This document shows, in pieces, positions 27,401 to 37,541 of a DNA stretch of 64,000 bases. The notes under the pieces are model-generated. The model was not told the origin of the DNA. It was given only the letters and a program-made list of their open reading frames with translations, and ran no database searches. Position 1 is the stretch's first letter; each line of letters opens with the position of its first letter. Where the stretch lies: the NCBI RefSeq assembly GCF_001540865.1, contig NC_033638.1, positions 2,383,902-2,447,901 of the forward strand. The letters are read 5' to 3'. The translations under genes were made by a program, and so were the position numbers. This stretch comes from Ananas comosus. Lineage: Eukaryota; Streptophyta; Magnoliopsida; Poales; Bromeliaceae.

Positions 27401-30400
27401 TGAGACTCGGAAGGTGGAGAATAAAATCAAACTGCTATCTACTAAAGATTACAGTTCGGTAGAGCTCTCGGCGACCAAACGGGGTCGAAACTGAAAGATT
27501 AAAATTTTTTTCGTTAAGTTAAGTAAAACCGAGCATGACTGCCAAATTTGAGTTCAAATGGACATTTAGAAGGGCAGGCGAAAAATATCTGTACCTGAGC
27601 TACAAACTGAAGTGAATAGTATTTTGGGGATATATATATATATATATATATGTGAACTTGTACTCTTTTCTCATTTGTGCCCAACCCAAGAGAGGCTTGG
27701 AGAGCAAGCTTCCTTTCTCTCTTTCTCTCTTTGTCTCTATGACCTCTATTTCTCTCTACCAAAGAGAGGATTGGAGGAGAAAATTGGAGCAAGCTTGATA
27801 GAGAAGAAAGCTTGGAGTTGAAGCTTCATCTTTATCTTCATCTTCTCCTTCCTTGGTCTAAGAGGAAACTTGAGAGGTAAGCTTCATAGGGTTTTAATGG
27901 TAGAATTTTGAAGCCTCAATTATATGCTCTAGGAATGAGTTTAGAGGACTCCCTAGATGCTAATAACATGTTAATTGCATAAATCAAGTTCCAATTTAGT
28001 GATTTCTTGCAATAGTAGCATGTTAGGGCTCAAAATAGGGGTTTTGCTAATAAGGGGGTTTGATCTAAATTCAGCCTGTATAGACCTAATTGTTAGGTAT
28101 ACGAACGCGCTGGCAAAGTCGGTTCGGCGATACGACGAGGCTTCGCGAAGATATTGAAGAAAAGGCCGATTTCGGTACAGATTGCCGCAGCTCGCGGCGT
28201 GAGCTTCCTAAAATCACGAAACCGGAATCATAGCATCGTGATATCACCTAAAGTCTTGGAGCTAAGAGAATCGTGGGCACGAAGGGTCGCGTGGAGCTCT
28301 CGGTGGGTTTGACCTCGCTACAAATGAGAAAATCTCATTTATGTGGATTTAAGTATCATAAAATGAAAAATCACGCATTTTCATGGTAGATGCATTATTT
28401 GTGAATTTTATAATGCTTGAAATGCTTATGTTACATACAATACATTTTTGGACCTCTATGTAGTAGAGAGTTTTCGTGTTGGGCTTTGCCCTATGAATAG
28501 CATTCTTAATTGTGGCTTTGGATCGCGTTGCATTTAGTAAATATGACAAGTATAAATGCACATGTTATATACAATGCATTTTCGAACCTCTATGTGGTAG
28601 AGAGCTTGCAAGTGAGATTTATGCATGGGTTTAGCATTTTAATTGGGACTTGAAATCATGCTCCATATAGTAGACATGACAAATGTAATATGCCTTGTAC
28701 ATAAATCTGATTTGGACATAGGAAAATACATTAGGCCATAAAGTGGCTTTGGACTTGAATAACTTGTGAGTTAGGGAGCTAATGTCGTAATGCGACATCG
28801 GGCTTGAGTTATGAATGAGCCTAGCAAAGTAAGGCCATAAAGAGGCATTAGACTTGAATGATATGTGAATTGTATGTGCATGGTAATTTTATGAGAATTA
28901 TGCTAAGTTGGTAGTTGTATTGGAAAGCGTATGCATGTAGTATTATGAGAATTATGCTAAGTTGATAGTTGCATACGGACGCATTGAAACCATATGCTAG
29001 TGGATAGATGCATGTTAATAGTTATATGCATTGTGGAATACATGCTAGGTACATATTAGCAATATGAAATNGCCTATGTGGGGTCCCGATGACGGCTCCC
29101 TACGAATCGAGATGGCTCGCCAGTAGATTGGGTAATGTACTCACGAGAATTATGCAAATTAGGCATGAGCGGTAGTCGAGTCCTAGTAGAGTGGACATTA
29201 GGCTGAGGTGCGAGTGAGACGTCCTTCGCCTCGAGCCTAGCTTGTGCGGTACTCCGCAGTCGATTGACTCAAGACCGAGTTGGGCGGTTAGCTTTGTAAA
29301 GGTAGATGAAACTTTATGACAAAGGCGGTAAAGGACAGAAAATCTTAAATGTCAATTGGATGAAAGTAGTAATCGATTGAACTACTAGTTGGTTGTATAG
29401 TTGCATTATTGCATGATCTTCATATTGCATATCACGAGGCAATGCATGGTATTGTTAGTTGCATAATCCTATTATCATATATATCTGTTTATTGAACTAA
29501 CCTGCAGTTGCCTCCTTCGGACCTGTCGGTCGAGCTTTTCCCTTGGGTGGCCGTACCCACTGGGAACTATGGAGTTAGTTCTCACCCCACGTTGCTTTTG
29601 GGGTGTTACAGGTTCACACGTGAGCGGCGCGGCGGCGCGAGGTGAGGGCGTAGCTCCGTAGATAGCGCCCTACCACCGTGACCAGAGATAGCAGTACCCA
29701 AGTCAGCCAAGTTAGGGGTTGTAGAAAAGGAAAGCAAAATGATCAAACTTGTAATAATCTTGTGATGATTGATTGTATTCGGAAGTTTAAATGTATTTGA
29801 AAGGAAAAGAAATGTAAATAATATCAAGTGAATGAATGTAATAACTTAGGATGTGTTTATGTTATTTGATACCTTCCTTATGCAATCGTTGTATGTTGAA
29901 TACTGTTCCTGGTTGGAACCTGTTGATTGCGACGTCTAGGACGTACAGGGGAAACTCTGTCCGTTCGGCGGTCTGTCCGCGTGCCGAACCTGACCAAATA
30001 GGCGGGGCTCGGGGCGTGACAATTTTACCGGAACCTGTTTTTGCAATGCCAATAATATCTCTACCAGACAGTACTATAGGTAAAGCTTGGCACTGTATTG
30101 GTGTTGGCTTTTCATAGCCCTGCTTGGAAATAGCATTCATCAAAGCAGTAGAGAACCCACAATCTTCAAAGAGTTTGATTGGCTTTGATACATCAAAACC
30201 AGAAACACGAATTCCTAAGCTTTTCCTGTAATCTGCGACATCCTGTTCGCTCATTCCTAAAATCAACAAAGAACCACATTTAAAATGCATCCGCGATCCA
30301 TTTCGACTTCCATACTGAAAATGAGGACTATATTTTACCTAAGAAATTATAACATCAAAAGTGTTGAATGTCGAACGTATTACACATCTAAGACTTACAT

Positions 30401-32467
30401 TAACATGTAACATCGTGTATTCATGTGGACAACAAAATGCCATGTGGAAGTAGTTCCAGGTTATGTTACTACTTGCTAGTAAGTAATTAAACAGTTCGTG
30501 TGAGTTATGTACGAATTTCATACTTTCCACGACCTGTTAATGTTAAACACTTCAACCTTTTACAAGGTTAAAAAAAAATATTTCCAGAAAAAGATTTGTA
30601 TGGAATCACTTGGTAATATATAATTATAATAGTGGGAAAGAATCACCAACATATTGGAAACTGCAGATTCTTAAAAATGTAATAGGCATAAGATATTTGT
30701 GACATTCTACTTACTATCTTAACAAAAAGGGGAGCAAAATCAATATAACAGCTATAACCTGAGGCAGTAACATCATAAAGAACAGAATTATTAGATGACA
30801 TATTCAAGCTTTCCACCAACAATATGCATNATACGGACGCATTGAAACCATATGCTAGTGGATAGATGCATGTTAATAGTTATATGCATTGTGGAATACA
30901 TGCTAGGTACATATTAGCAATATGAAATCATGCTAGAGAGCATGCGTATTAACCTATTATTGATAGGGTAAGCTAATGTCATAAAGAGGCATTAGGCATG
31001 GAATTGGTATATTAAGCTAATGTCATAAACCGATATTGAGCTTGGGACACATATGAACCTAGTAAATAATGCCATAAAGAGGCATGAATTTTGGAACATA
31101 CTTTGATATAATAATGTTCTAGTGCCCTAAAGAGGCACTAGACTTAGTGAATGATTAGAACTTCACTTGTGGATATTAAACTAGACCTATGAGTTGCGCG
31201 GTATTAAGAAGCCTACGGGGGCCTGGAGGGTTAGACTCATTCCTCGAGGGGGAATGTTGGAGCTACCACTGGCACTTAGGCGGCACAAGCCGGCACTCCG
31301 GAGTTAGCCTACGCGATTTATGCTCGCTTGTGCGGTATTGAGAAGCCTACGGGGGCCTGGAGGGTTAGACTCATTCCTCGAGGGGAATGCTCGAGCTACC
31401 ACTGGCACTTTGGCAGCACAAGTCGGGCTACCTTGTGTGGGCCCTTAATTGAAAATGGAAATCAACACGGTGTCACATAAGTAACAATCACTACTAGACA
31501 GTTCATAGTAGTTGGATTTATCGGGCATTTGGACATGTAGTGTATTTGATAGTAATGCTTATTGCATTATAGCATACTTGATTGCCATGTTGGAGCATAC
31601 TAATGTATCGGCATATCAGATTATGATAGAATAGGTGTACATCATGTTGCCATCATGTATACATGTGGCATAGTAGAATAGCATTTTATTANACCTGAGG
31701 CAGTAACACCATAAAGAACAGAATTATTAGATGACATATTCAAGCTTTCCACCAACAATATGCATTCAATAGAGCACACAGTTATACGATGCGGAGAGCA
31801 ATCTAAATGAAATGATTAAACCTTTTCTTTTTTACCTGATATAGAGGGCTTCTCTTCATAGTAAGTCCTTATTAAACTGATCATACTCAATTGCGCCATG
31901 ATCCAACGCCAGAATCGGCTCGATCTTCCTCTCATCCAACACAATCGGGTTATCGTCGGAATCGTACTCGATCATCCCTGCGTGGACAGCCTTCGCGGCC
32001 GCGTACACCTCCTCGTCCGAATTGTACCCCGCGTGCAACGCGTCTGCAGCAAGGGCGAGGCCCACGTCCTTCTTCGCCCTCAAGAAGCTCTCCACGGGGT
32101 CGTCCTCGTCCTCGTCCTCGCCCTCGTACCTATCCACCTTCTCCTTCGCCGCCCCGGGTGGCGGCGGCGGCGGCGGGGCGCGGATCTCCTCGTTGATGCC
32201 CTCCATGAACGCGTCGAGGGGATCGATCTCGTCCACGTCGCCGCCGCTGCGGCCATCGGCGGCCGCTGCGGCCATCGGCGCCCGCGGCGTCGTCGCTTGC
32301 TCGTAGTCGATGTTGTCGAGATCGTTGTCCTCGTAGTTGTCGTGGTTGCTGCCGCCGCGCGAGGACGGGGGCACGTAGAGGCGCTGCGGGGCCTGCGAGC
32401 GCTCGAAGCTGTAGGTGGCGGGGCGATTGATGCCGAAGCCCTCGAATCCGAACTTCCTCTTCGACAT
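18494..32467 (-). CDS. DEAD-box RNA helicase 24-like (DDX42 relative), disrupted
   Basis: ATP-dependent RNA helicase of the plant RH24 / human DDX42 group, linked in animals to the U2 snRNP. Exons in transcript order: 31836-32467, 30022-30256, 19458-20457, 18994-19036, 18494-18834. Removing one copy of the 5-bp target duplication and a net +2 of indels leaves 2,244 bp (747 residues), close to the family length. Seen: N-terminal [16 protein letters not shown], an acidic/Pro region, [20 protein letters not shown], the Q motif (PTPIQ), motif I (AKTGSGK, interrupted), Ia (PTRELAHQ), Ib (TPGR), II (DEVD, where DEAD is usual), V ([10 protein letters not shown]), VI ([10 protein letters not shown]), and a Gly-rich tail with LRGFVSGGT. 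Defects: an LTR insertion at 20458-30021; an extra base near 31865; a lost base near 20087 and two extra bases near 20302. Intron 1 holds an N-bounded LTR piece. Confidence 0.88.
20458..21119 (+). mobile_element. 5' LTR portion (TGTAAGGTACC / TGTAACATACCGG)
   Basis: Start of the outer LTR. From 20533 it aligns by eye with the LTR starts at 27139 and 37017: TGAGATACTATTTT, then GAAATCGGAGCGAAAACAGA, then AATTTTCTGTGAGAAACGGG. An internal second TGTAACATACC at 20533 may be the true start of that family. It is cut by the N at 21120. Confidence 0.65.
21121..21620 (-). mobile_element. Copia-type fragment with inverted primer binding site
   Basis: At 21446-21458 the plus strand reads GGCTCTGATACCA, the inverse of TGGTATCAGAGCC, a Met-tRNA primer binding site. 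It is followed by TG at 21461, the expected edge of an LTR in minus orientation. An A-rich tract lies at 21545-21572. No coding sequence is left. Confidence 0.55.
21624..25017. mobile_element. PIF/Harbinger-like element split by an LTR
   Basis: The ends GGGTATGTTTGTTT and, inverted, GGGCCTTTTTGTTTG are partly alike. The element is flanked by TTA at 21621-21623 and 25018-25020, the usual 3-bp Harbinger target. A 2.6-kb LTR (21814-24446) lies inside, so the element itself would be about 760 bp. No transposase was seen. Confidence 0.6.
21814..24446 (-). mobile_element. Diverged LTR related to the 8968 solo LTR
   Basis: It starts TGTCACGCCCCGG and ends GAAACTACA, and shares ACAAATCCGCCGTATAC, the TCGTGGATTCCTC segment and the TCTGGG(C)G motif block with 8968-11733. 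It shows many scattered 1-3-base insertions against that copy. Flanks are ATGGT and ATAGC, too different to call a target duplication. Confidence 0.7.
25269..25766. mobile_element. CACTA (En/Spm) non-autonomous element with TTA duplication
   Basis: It starts CACTACAACAAAAATGGTG and ends with the inverse CTGTTGTAGTG. It is flanked by TTA on both sides (25266-25268 and 25767-25769). The subterminal repeat AGCGACACTTTTAAA occurs in both orientations at the ends. The 498-bp element has a GC-rich core (about 25400-25555) but no transposase. A second, truncated copy lies at 60644. Confidence 0.85.
25770..27138 (+). mobile_element. LTR-like fragment with a 36-bp perfect palindrome
   Basis: It resembles the 7463 LTR in plan: ACTTTAGAGAGGTCC, GTGCTCTCGGGG, a palindrome block, CT-rich TCTCTCTCTCT, then ACGGTGGGCAACTCG and TCGGTTCG segments. 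It ends where a new LTR starts at 27139. No coding sequence is present. Confidence 0.5.
26159..26194. repeat. 36-bp perfect palindrome (GGGTCCGGACCC twice)
   Basis: Two copies of GGGTCCGGACCC flank TACATGTA, and the outer bases also pair, so all 36 positions are self-complementary. Centre-to-centre distance of the two inner palindromes is 20 bp. Confidence 0.95.
27139..29070 (+). mobile_element. 5' part of a gypsy LTR (TGTAGCATACCG family)
   Basis: It starts TGTAGCATACCG and matches 37017-38991 nearly throughout: the CTGTACCTGAGCTACAAACTG segment, a TA tract at 27630, GGTATACGAACGCG, the TCGCGTGGAGCTCTCGG segment, then the CATGCTAGGTACATATTAGC tail. It is cut at the N at 29071. Pieced with copies at 41890 and 48141, the full LTR would be about 3.2 kb. 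Confidence 0.75.
29072..30021 (+). mobile_element. 3' LTR end reaching the helicase exon
   Basis: It contains GGCCGTACCCACTGGGAACT, GGTGAGGGCGTAGCTCCG, the end block ACAGGGGAAACTCTGTCCG and a terminal GGGGCGTGACA at 30021, directly before helicase coding sequence. Confidence 0.7.
30831..31691 (+). mobile_element. N-bounded LTR fragment in helicase intron 1
   Basis: An internal piece of the TGTAGCATACCG LTR family (GCCTACGGGGGCCTGGAGGG appears twice) has an N on each side. The 73 bp before the left N (30757-30829) are repeated after the right N (31693-31765) with one mismatch. It lacks LTR ends and a target duplication, so I read it as a misplaced contig. Confidence 0.7.
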
Positions 32468-32928
32468 GGTCGATGGGGATCGGAGCTCGCGGGCGTCGAC
32501 GGAGAGGGAGGAAACCCTAATTACGATTTGGGAGGAGAAGGGGCCATCGCACGAAGACGAAGCAACCCGAGTTTAGAGAGAGAGAGAGAGAGAGAGAGAG
32601 GCGCCGCCCATTGACGGATAAAGGCCTCTGGACCCGGCCCAACTTTTGAAGTCGGCAACTACTTCAAAGTCGGCGACGGTTTAAGAGAAATAAATTGCCT
32701 ATAATTCCAACTCCGCCGACTTTAATTTTACACTTCCGCGGGTTCCGCACAAAAGAAAAATAAAATAAAATAAAATAAAATAAAAAATAGGGTTAAACCC
32801 CTCACTGTCCCCTTTCCTTCTTCTTCTTCGCTCTCCTGAACCCTCTTAGGTTTTTTTTTTCTCTCCCTTTCCTGCTCCCGAACCGAACCGGAGATCGCCG
32901 GAGATCGGCGGCGGCGGCGGCGGCGGGG
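32468..32928. promoter_or_regulatory. Shared divergent promoter interval, helicase / PRP38A
   Basis: 461 bp separate the two start codons, which point away from each other. The interval holds a GA microsatellite (about 32575-32600), a run of AAAAT repeats (32756-32786), CT-rich leader tracts and a CGG repeat directly before the PRP38A ATG. Both genes act in RNA splicing or helicase roles. That they are co-regulated is an inference. Confidence 0.65.
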
Positions 32929-35900
32929 ATGGCGAACAGGACGGACCCGTCGGCGAAGAGCATCCACGGGACGAACCCGCAGAACCTGGTGGAGAAGATC
33001 CTGCGGTCGAAGATCTACCAGAACACGTACTGGAAGGAGCAGTGCTTCGGCCTCACCGCCGAAACCCTAGTCGACAAGGCCATGGAGCTCGACCACCTCG
33101 GCGGCACCTTCGGCGGCAACCGCAAGCCCACCCCCTTCATGTGCCTCGTCATGAAGATGCTCCAGATCCAACCCGAGAAGGACATCGTCGTCGAGTTCAT
33201 CAAGAACGAGGACTACAAGTATAATCAATCCCTTTCCTCCCCTCCGCCTCCTCATTCTCTGAATCATTAAGAAAAACCGTGTTATATACGGGATGGATTA
33301 TATATAAGGCGCGCTTAATACTCCCTTGTTCACAAAACAATGAATTTTTCAGACTTTTGTACGAGTACGAAACCGGAGAATTATTATTCACTTGTGCATA
33401 CTGACCTGAATAATTTGGGAATTATTCTCAAATTTGGATTTTTGATTAGGTATGTCAGGGTTCTCGGGGCCTTCTATATGCGACTCACGGGCACGGTCGC
33501 CGATGTGTACCAGTATCTCGAGCCGCTCTACAACGATTACCGGAAGCTTCGGCGGAAGCTACCGGATGGGAGTAAGCATCTGAAGCCGATAAAAATGATA
33601 TTTTTTGTGGTATTATCATTTATTATTATCGGATGTTGATTGAACGGTGTTCGAAATTTTGGTTCTAGGTTTTTGCTTGACTCATGTGGATGAGGTGATT
33701 GATGAGCTTTTGACTAAAGATTACTCCTGCGACATTGCCCTCCCACGAATCCAGAAGAGGTGAGTGTGTGTGTCTTCTTCATCCCGTTTTTCACACTTAA
33801 CTCTTTTCATTTTATTTTCCTGTTAATTTTGTTGGCACTCGGGCAGCATATGATAGTGTGATTACTGCAATGATGCGTTTTACATTTTGAGTAATTCAGC
33901 TGTGCTTTGATTTTGTGTATTTCGTTGCTAAATTGGTAAGAAAAGGACTTGATACTGTATATTTAATGTCTATTAGTATATTCATTGCTAAGTTGGTCAG
34001 TAAGCCTCTATAATCTTATGGTGTTAAAGTGCTAGAACATGACTTGCTAATCGCTAGAGTTCATGCTGTTGAATGCACTGCAAATAGACTATTTAATCAT
34101 GAATCATGCTAATATATTCGTATGTCTTTTTTTGTGAATGTGTTAAAGAGAGGCTCCTTTTAAGTGATTGGTAGAGTTGCGTAAATCTTCTTCTTCTTTT
34201 TTTTTTGGTGGTGCCGAAGAAGAAATTGTTTGACATGGCTTGGCTTTTCTTGTGGCTCTCCGTTCTGGTCTAGTAATGCTCATGATCATCTAACTGCTGC
34301 TTTTTTAAAACAGATGGAATCTTGAGACTACTGGGGTATTAGAGCCAAGAAGAAGTGCTTTAGAAGATGATTTTGAAGAGGAAGAAGAAAAAGAAGAAGA
34401 AGAACAACCGATGGAAGTAGAAGCTGATGGACATGAGAAGGTGGGTAAATCAATCTGCTTCTATGTCGTGCCCAAGCCACTGTTTTCTTTAGGTGTTCAT
34501 TTCTTGGTGTTTTGGTNTTTCAGTTCTGCAGTTATTTCAGTTATTCATATCTACTTATGTTTTGGGCCTAGTGGTGCATTTGGCTATAGTCAGTAATTGC
34601 CCACTGGGGACTATAAAATTATAGTTCTCACGCCCCCTATTTTATATTTTTATTCAGAGCCTTCCACTCACGGAGAGGCTCAGGATGGCGAGAAAGGAAT
34701 CGCCTCGAGCTAGCTAGCGAAGGATTGGTTGATAGGTGGTCTACCTCTCTTTTGTTTCTTTTTGGAGAGGTTGAGAGACTTGTACCATTTTGTAAAGACC
34801 ACCCACTATTTGTATCTTGAGACTTATGATGTACTACTTTATATTTTACTTTAGCAGTTTAGCTTCTGTGATTTCTACTGGTTGATAGAACCTAGCTGTA
34901 TACTTGCTCTCATATTCTCTATTTATTGTTCTTTTATTCGCTATCGTTGTAGACGCCTTCTATGTGCAGGCATATGGCGGGTCTCGACACGCACCGGGCG
35001 GGTCTATGCCAGGTCCCGGGGCGTGACAGATTAATTTGGTATCAGAGCCTAGGGTTGAGTCTTAGTGTACCTAGCAAACCTTAGGCCGGTTGGACTATAG
35101 GAAATAGGCTCGTGAGAGACGATGTCTATTTGATTTGTGAGCGAAAGTATTGTGATTGGGTATTGATATAACTCTAAAAAGTTAGAGTTTGATCGGAGTG
35201 TATAGCTTCTAACTTCGCTGAGGGTTACGTTGGTGGCCGACAACGTAACATCGGGAGTTAGTAGTAAAGAACACTTCCTTATTTTTGCATGATTTGGGTA
35301 TTGGTTAGTCGAGCGGGGCTGCGTTAGCTTGGGTTGTTTTCACCCGTGCTTGTTATGTTTGCTGCAGCTTGTGGCGTCGGCAACACTCATGATGGTAGCC
35401 GAGGCAACCGAGCCGGGGAAGCCTGCATCCCCCCGATCCGGCGAGATTAGGAAGTTGAGGGAACAGATGGCCACTTTAGTTGGCGTAGTGGAGCGACAGA
35501 CAAGTATGGTGCTACTTCAGGCCGAAGCTTTATGCCGACAGGACGAGGGAATCAGGCGTTTGGAGAGCCTGTTGAACCAACAGACGGCCAACTTTGGAAG
35601 GCCCCAGGAGGGTTTGGATCAAGCCTTACCCGCGAGGAAAGGCATGAAAGTTACCGGGGTGTCAAAGGAGACCACCAAGAGCGATATATTGCATGTCGGC
35701 GAGTCGTCGAGGAAGGTAAAGAAGAACCGATTTCGAGGACGCGGTTCTTTCGCCGGGAGAAGGCCGCCAAGACATCCCAGGAGCCAGAGCCGGTCACGAG
35801 GACGTGGCTCATCTACTCAGCATGGAGGATCAGACCGTCGACAGGCTCTGCGCTGCGTGATCTGCAGTGGTCCTCATCAGCCATGGCTGTGCCCGTGCAG

Positions 35901-37499
35901 TTGGGGAAGGTATTACTTGTGTGGCCAGGAGGGCCACTTCCAGTCGGACTGCCCGAGGGGATCTGTTCCAGCGCCGTCATCAGCATCGGCACCAGCCTCA
36001 CCGGGTCCCAGCCAGGGAGCGCCTTCTGCTCACTACCAGGCAGGGCGGCCACCTGTCCTGAGACAGACGGAGGGGTCACGACGGGCCCCGAGCGGGCGCA
36101 TGTATACGGCCCAGACTGAGGAGGCAGCAGCAGCCGAGTTTGTGGCTGCAGGTACCATTATATTATTATGGCATTCGAGTTTATGCATTTTGTGATTGAG
36201 ATGTTTGCATCATTTGCATACCTGGATCGGCTGTTCGTCGAATTGTTTAGCATTGATCCTTTTTCGATGCATGATCGGATGATCGGGTGTGTCGTTTCAA
36301 ACACCCTACCTTGTGAGAGGGTTTTGTGCGCCAACAAATGGATTGGCCTTACTTGGTGTAGAGTTTTGTGGGGTACCTTGTACCTTTGGTCTTGCGAGCT
36401 GACTTGACTCGCCTTAAGATTTTGAGCACGAAATAGTACGTTTTGAGGATTTATATTCGTTGGTTGTGTTGACTATCCCCTTACCTAAAATCGGGTAATT
36501 ACTGGAGAGGATGGTATTTGTGGCTCATTAGAGCATGTCGTGTAGGACAACGACGTCGGGTGCTGCTTGGGGGACGATCCATGCCTGGACCATTTGTGGA
36601 CTGTGGAGCCTAGGCCCTTGGGGCAGGCGCAGTCAGCTGTGAGTGACAGCAGCTCGGTACCTACGGGTAGGGAAGAGGTTTGGTCAGGACGGTAGTTCGA
36701 GCTTAGACCCGGGAGTATGGAATGCCACGTGTTGGATCATGGATAGCCATGTGGAATCTGAGGATAATGCTCTTTAGGGGACTAAAGGTGGAGATGTGCC
36801 GGAGTGTGCCATCTCACGGTAGAGCTAAAGTCCATGTGGAATTAGAGCACTCACGATGGAGCGATGCACCTGTGATATTGCTTCTAAGCAATGCCGGCGA
36901 TCGAATCGGAGTGTGTTCCCTAGGGAGATGTATGCTAATGTTCTCAATGGCTTGATAGGTCGAGTTGAGGTGTGATTGAAGTTTCGAGGACGAAACTCTT
37001 TTTAAGAGGTGGAGAATGTAGAATACCGAATTTTTTTTAATAAAAGTGAATATAAATAAAAATTGTGTGAGATACTATTTTTATTGGACTTTTAGAAGTA
37101 AATATAAATTGGAAATGATCTGTGCTGAAATCGGAGCGAAAACAGAAGATTTAAAATTTTCTGTGAGAGACGGGGCAGATGAATTAGCAGAAAATGCACA
37201 GAGTCAGAAAATTATAAAAATTTCAGGATATGTCAAAATTATTTTTATGAGGCTAGAATTAAAATTTCATCCCATTCTGACACTCGGAAAGTGGAGAATA
37301 AAATCAAACTGCTATCTGCTAAAAATTACAGTTTGGTAGAGCTCTCGGCAATCAAACGGGGTCGAAACTGAAAGATTAAAATTTCTTTCGTTAAGAAAAA
37401 CCGAGCATGACTGCCAAATTTGAGCTCAAACGGACATTCAGAAGGACAGACGAAAATATCTGTACCTGAGCTACAAACTGAAGTGAATAGTGTTTTGGG

Positions 37500-37541
<42 letters not shown>

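Larger units (their letters stand above)
20458..30021. mobile_element. Nested retroelement block inserted in helicase motif I
   Basis: The block starts TGTAAGGTACC and ends GGGGCGTGACA, as an LTR element should. The flanks are GTTTT (20453-20457) and ATTTT (30022-30026), a 5-bp target duplication with one mismatch. Neither junction carries an N, so the insertion itself looks real. Inside are an LTR start, an inverted copia piece, a Harbinger-like element holding another LTR, a CACTA element and further LTR pieces. The interior has Ns at 21120 and 29071, so its order is uncertain. Confidence 0.75.

Noticed and set aside
31898..32614. 238-codon frame on the plus strand rich in Arg and Val
   Set aside because: It is the antisense shadow of helicase exon 1, which is supported by homology, splice site and start codon.
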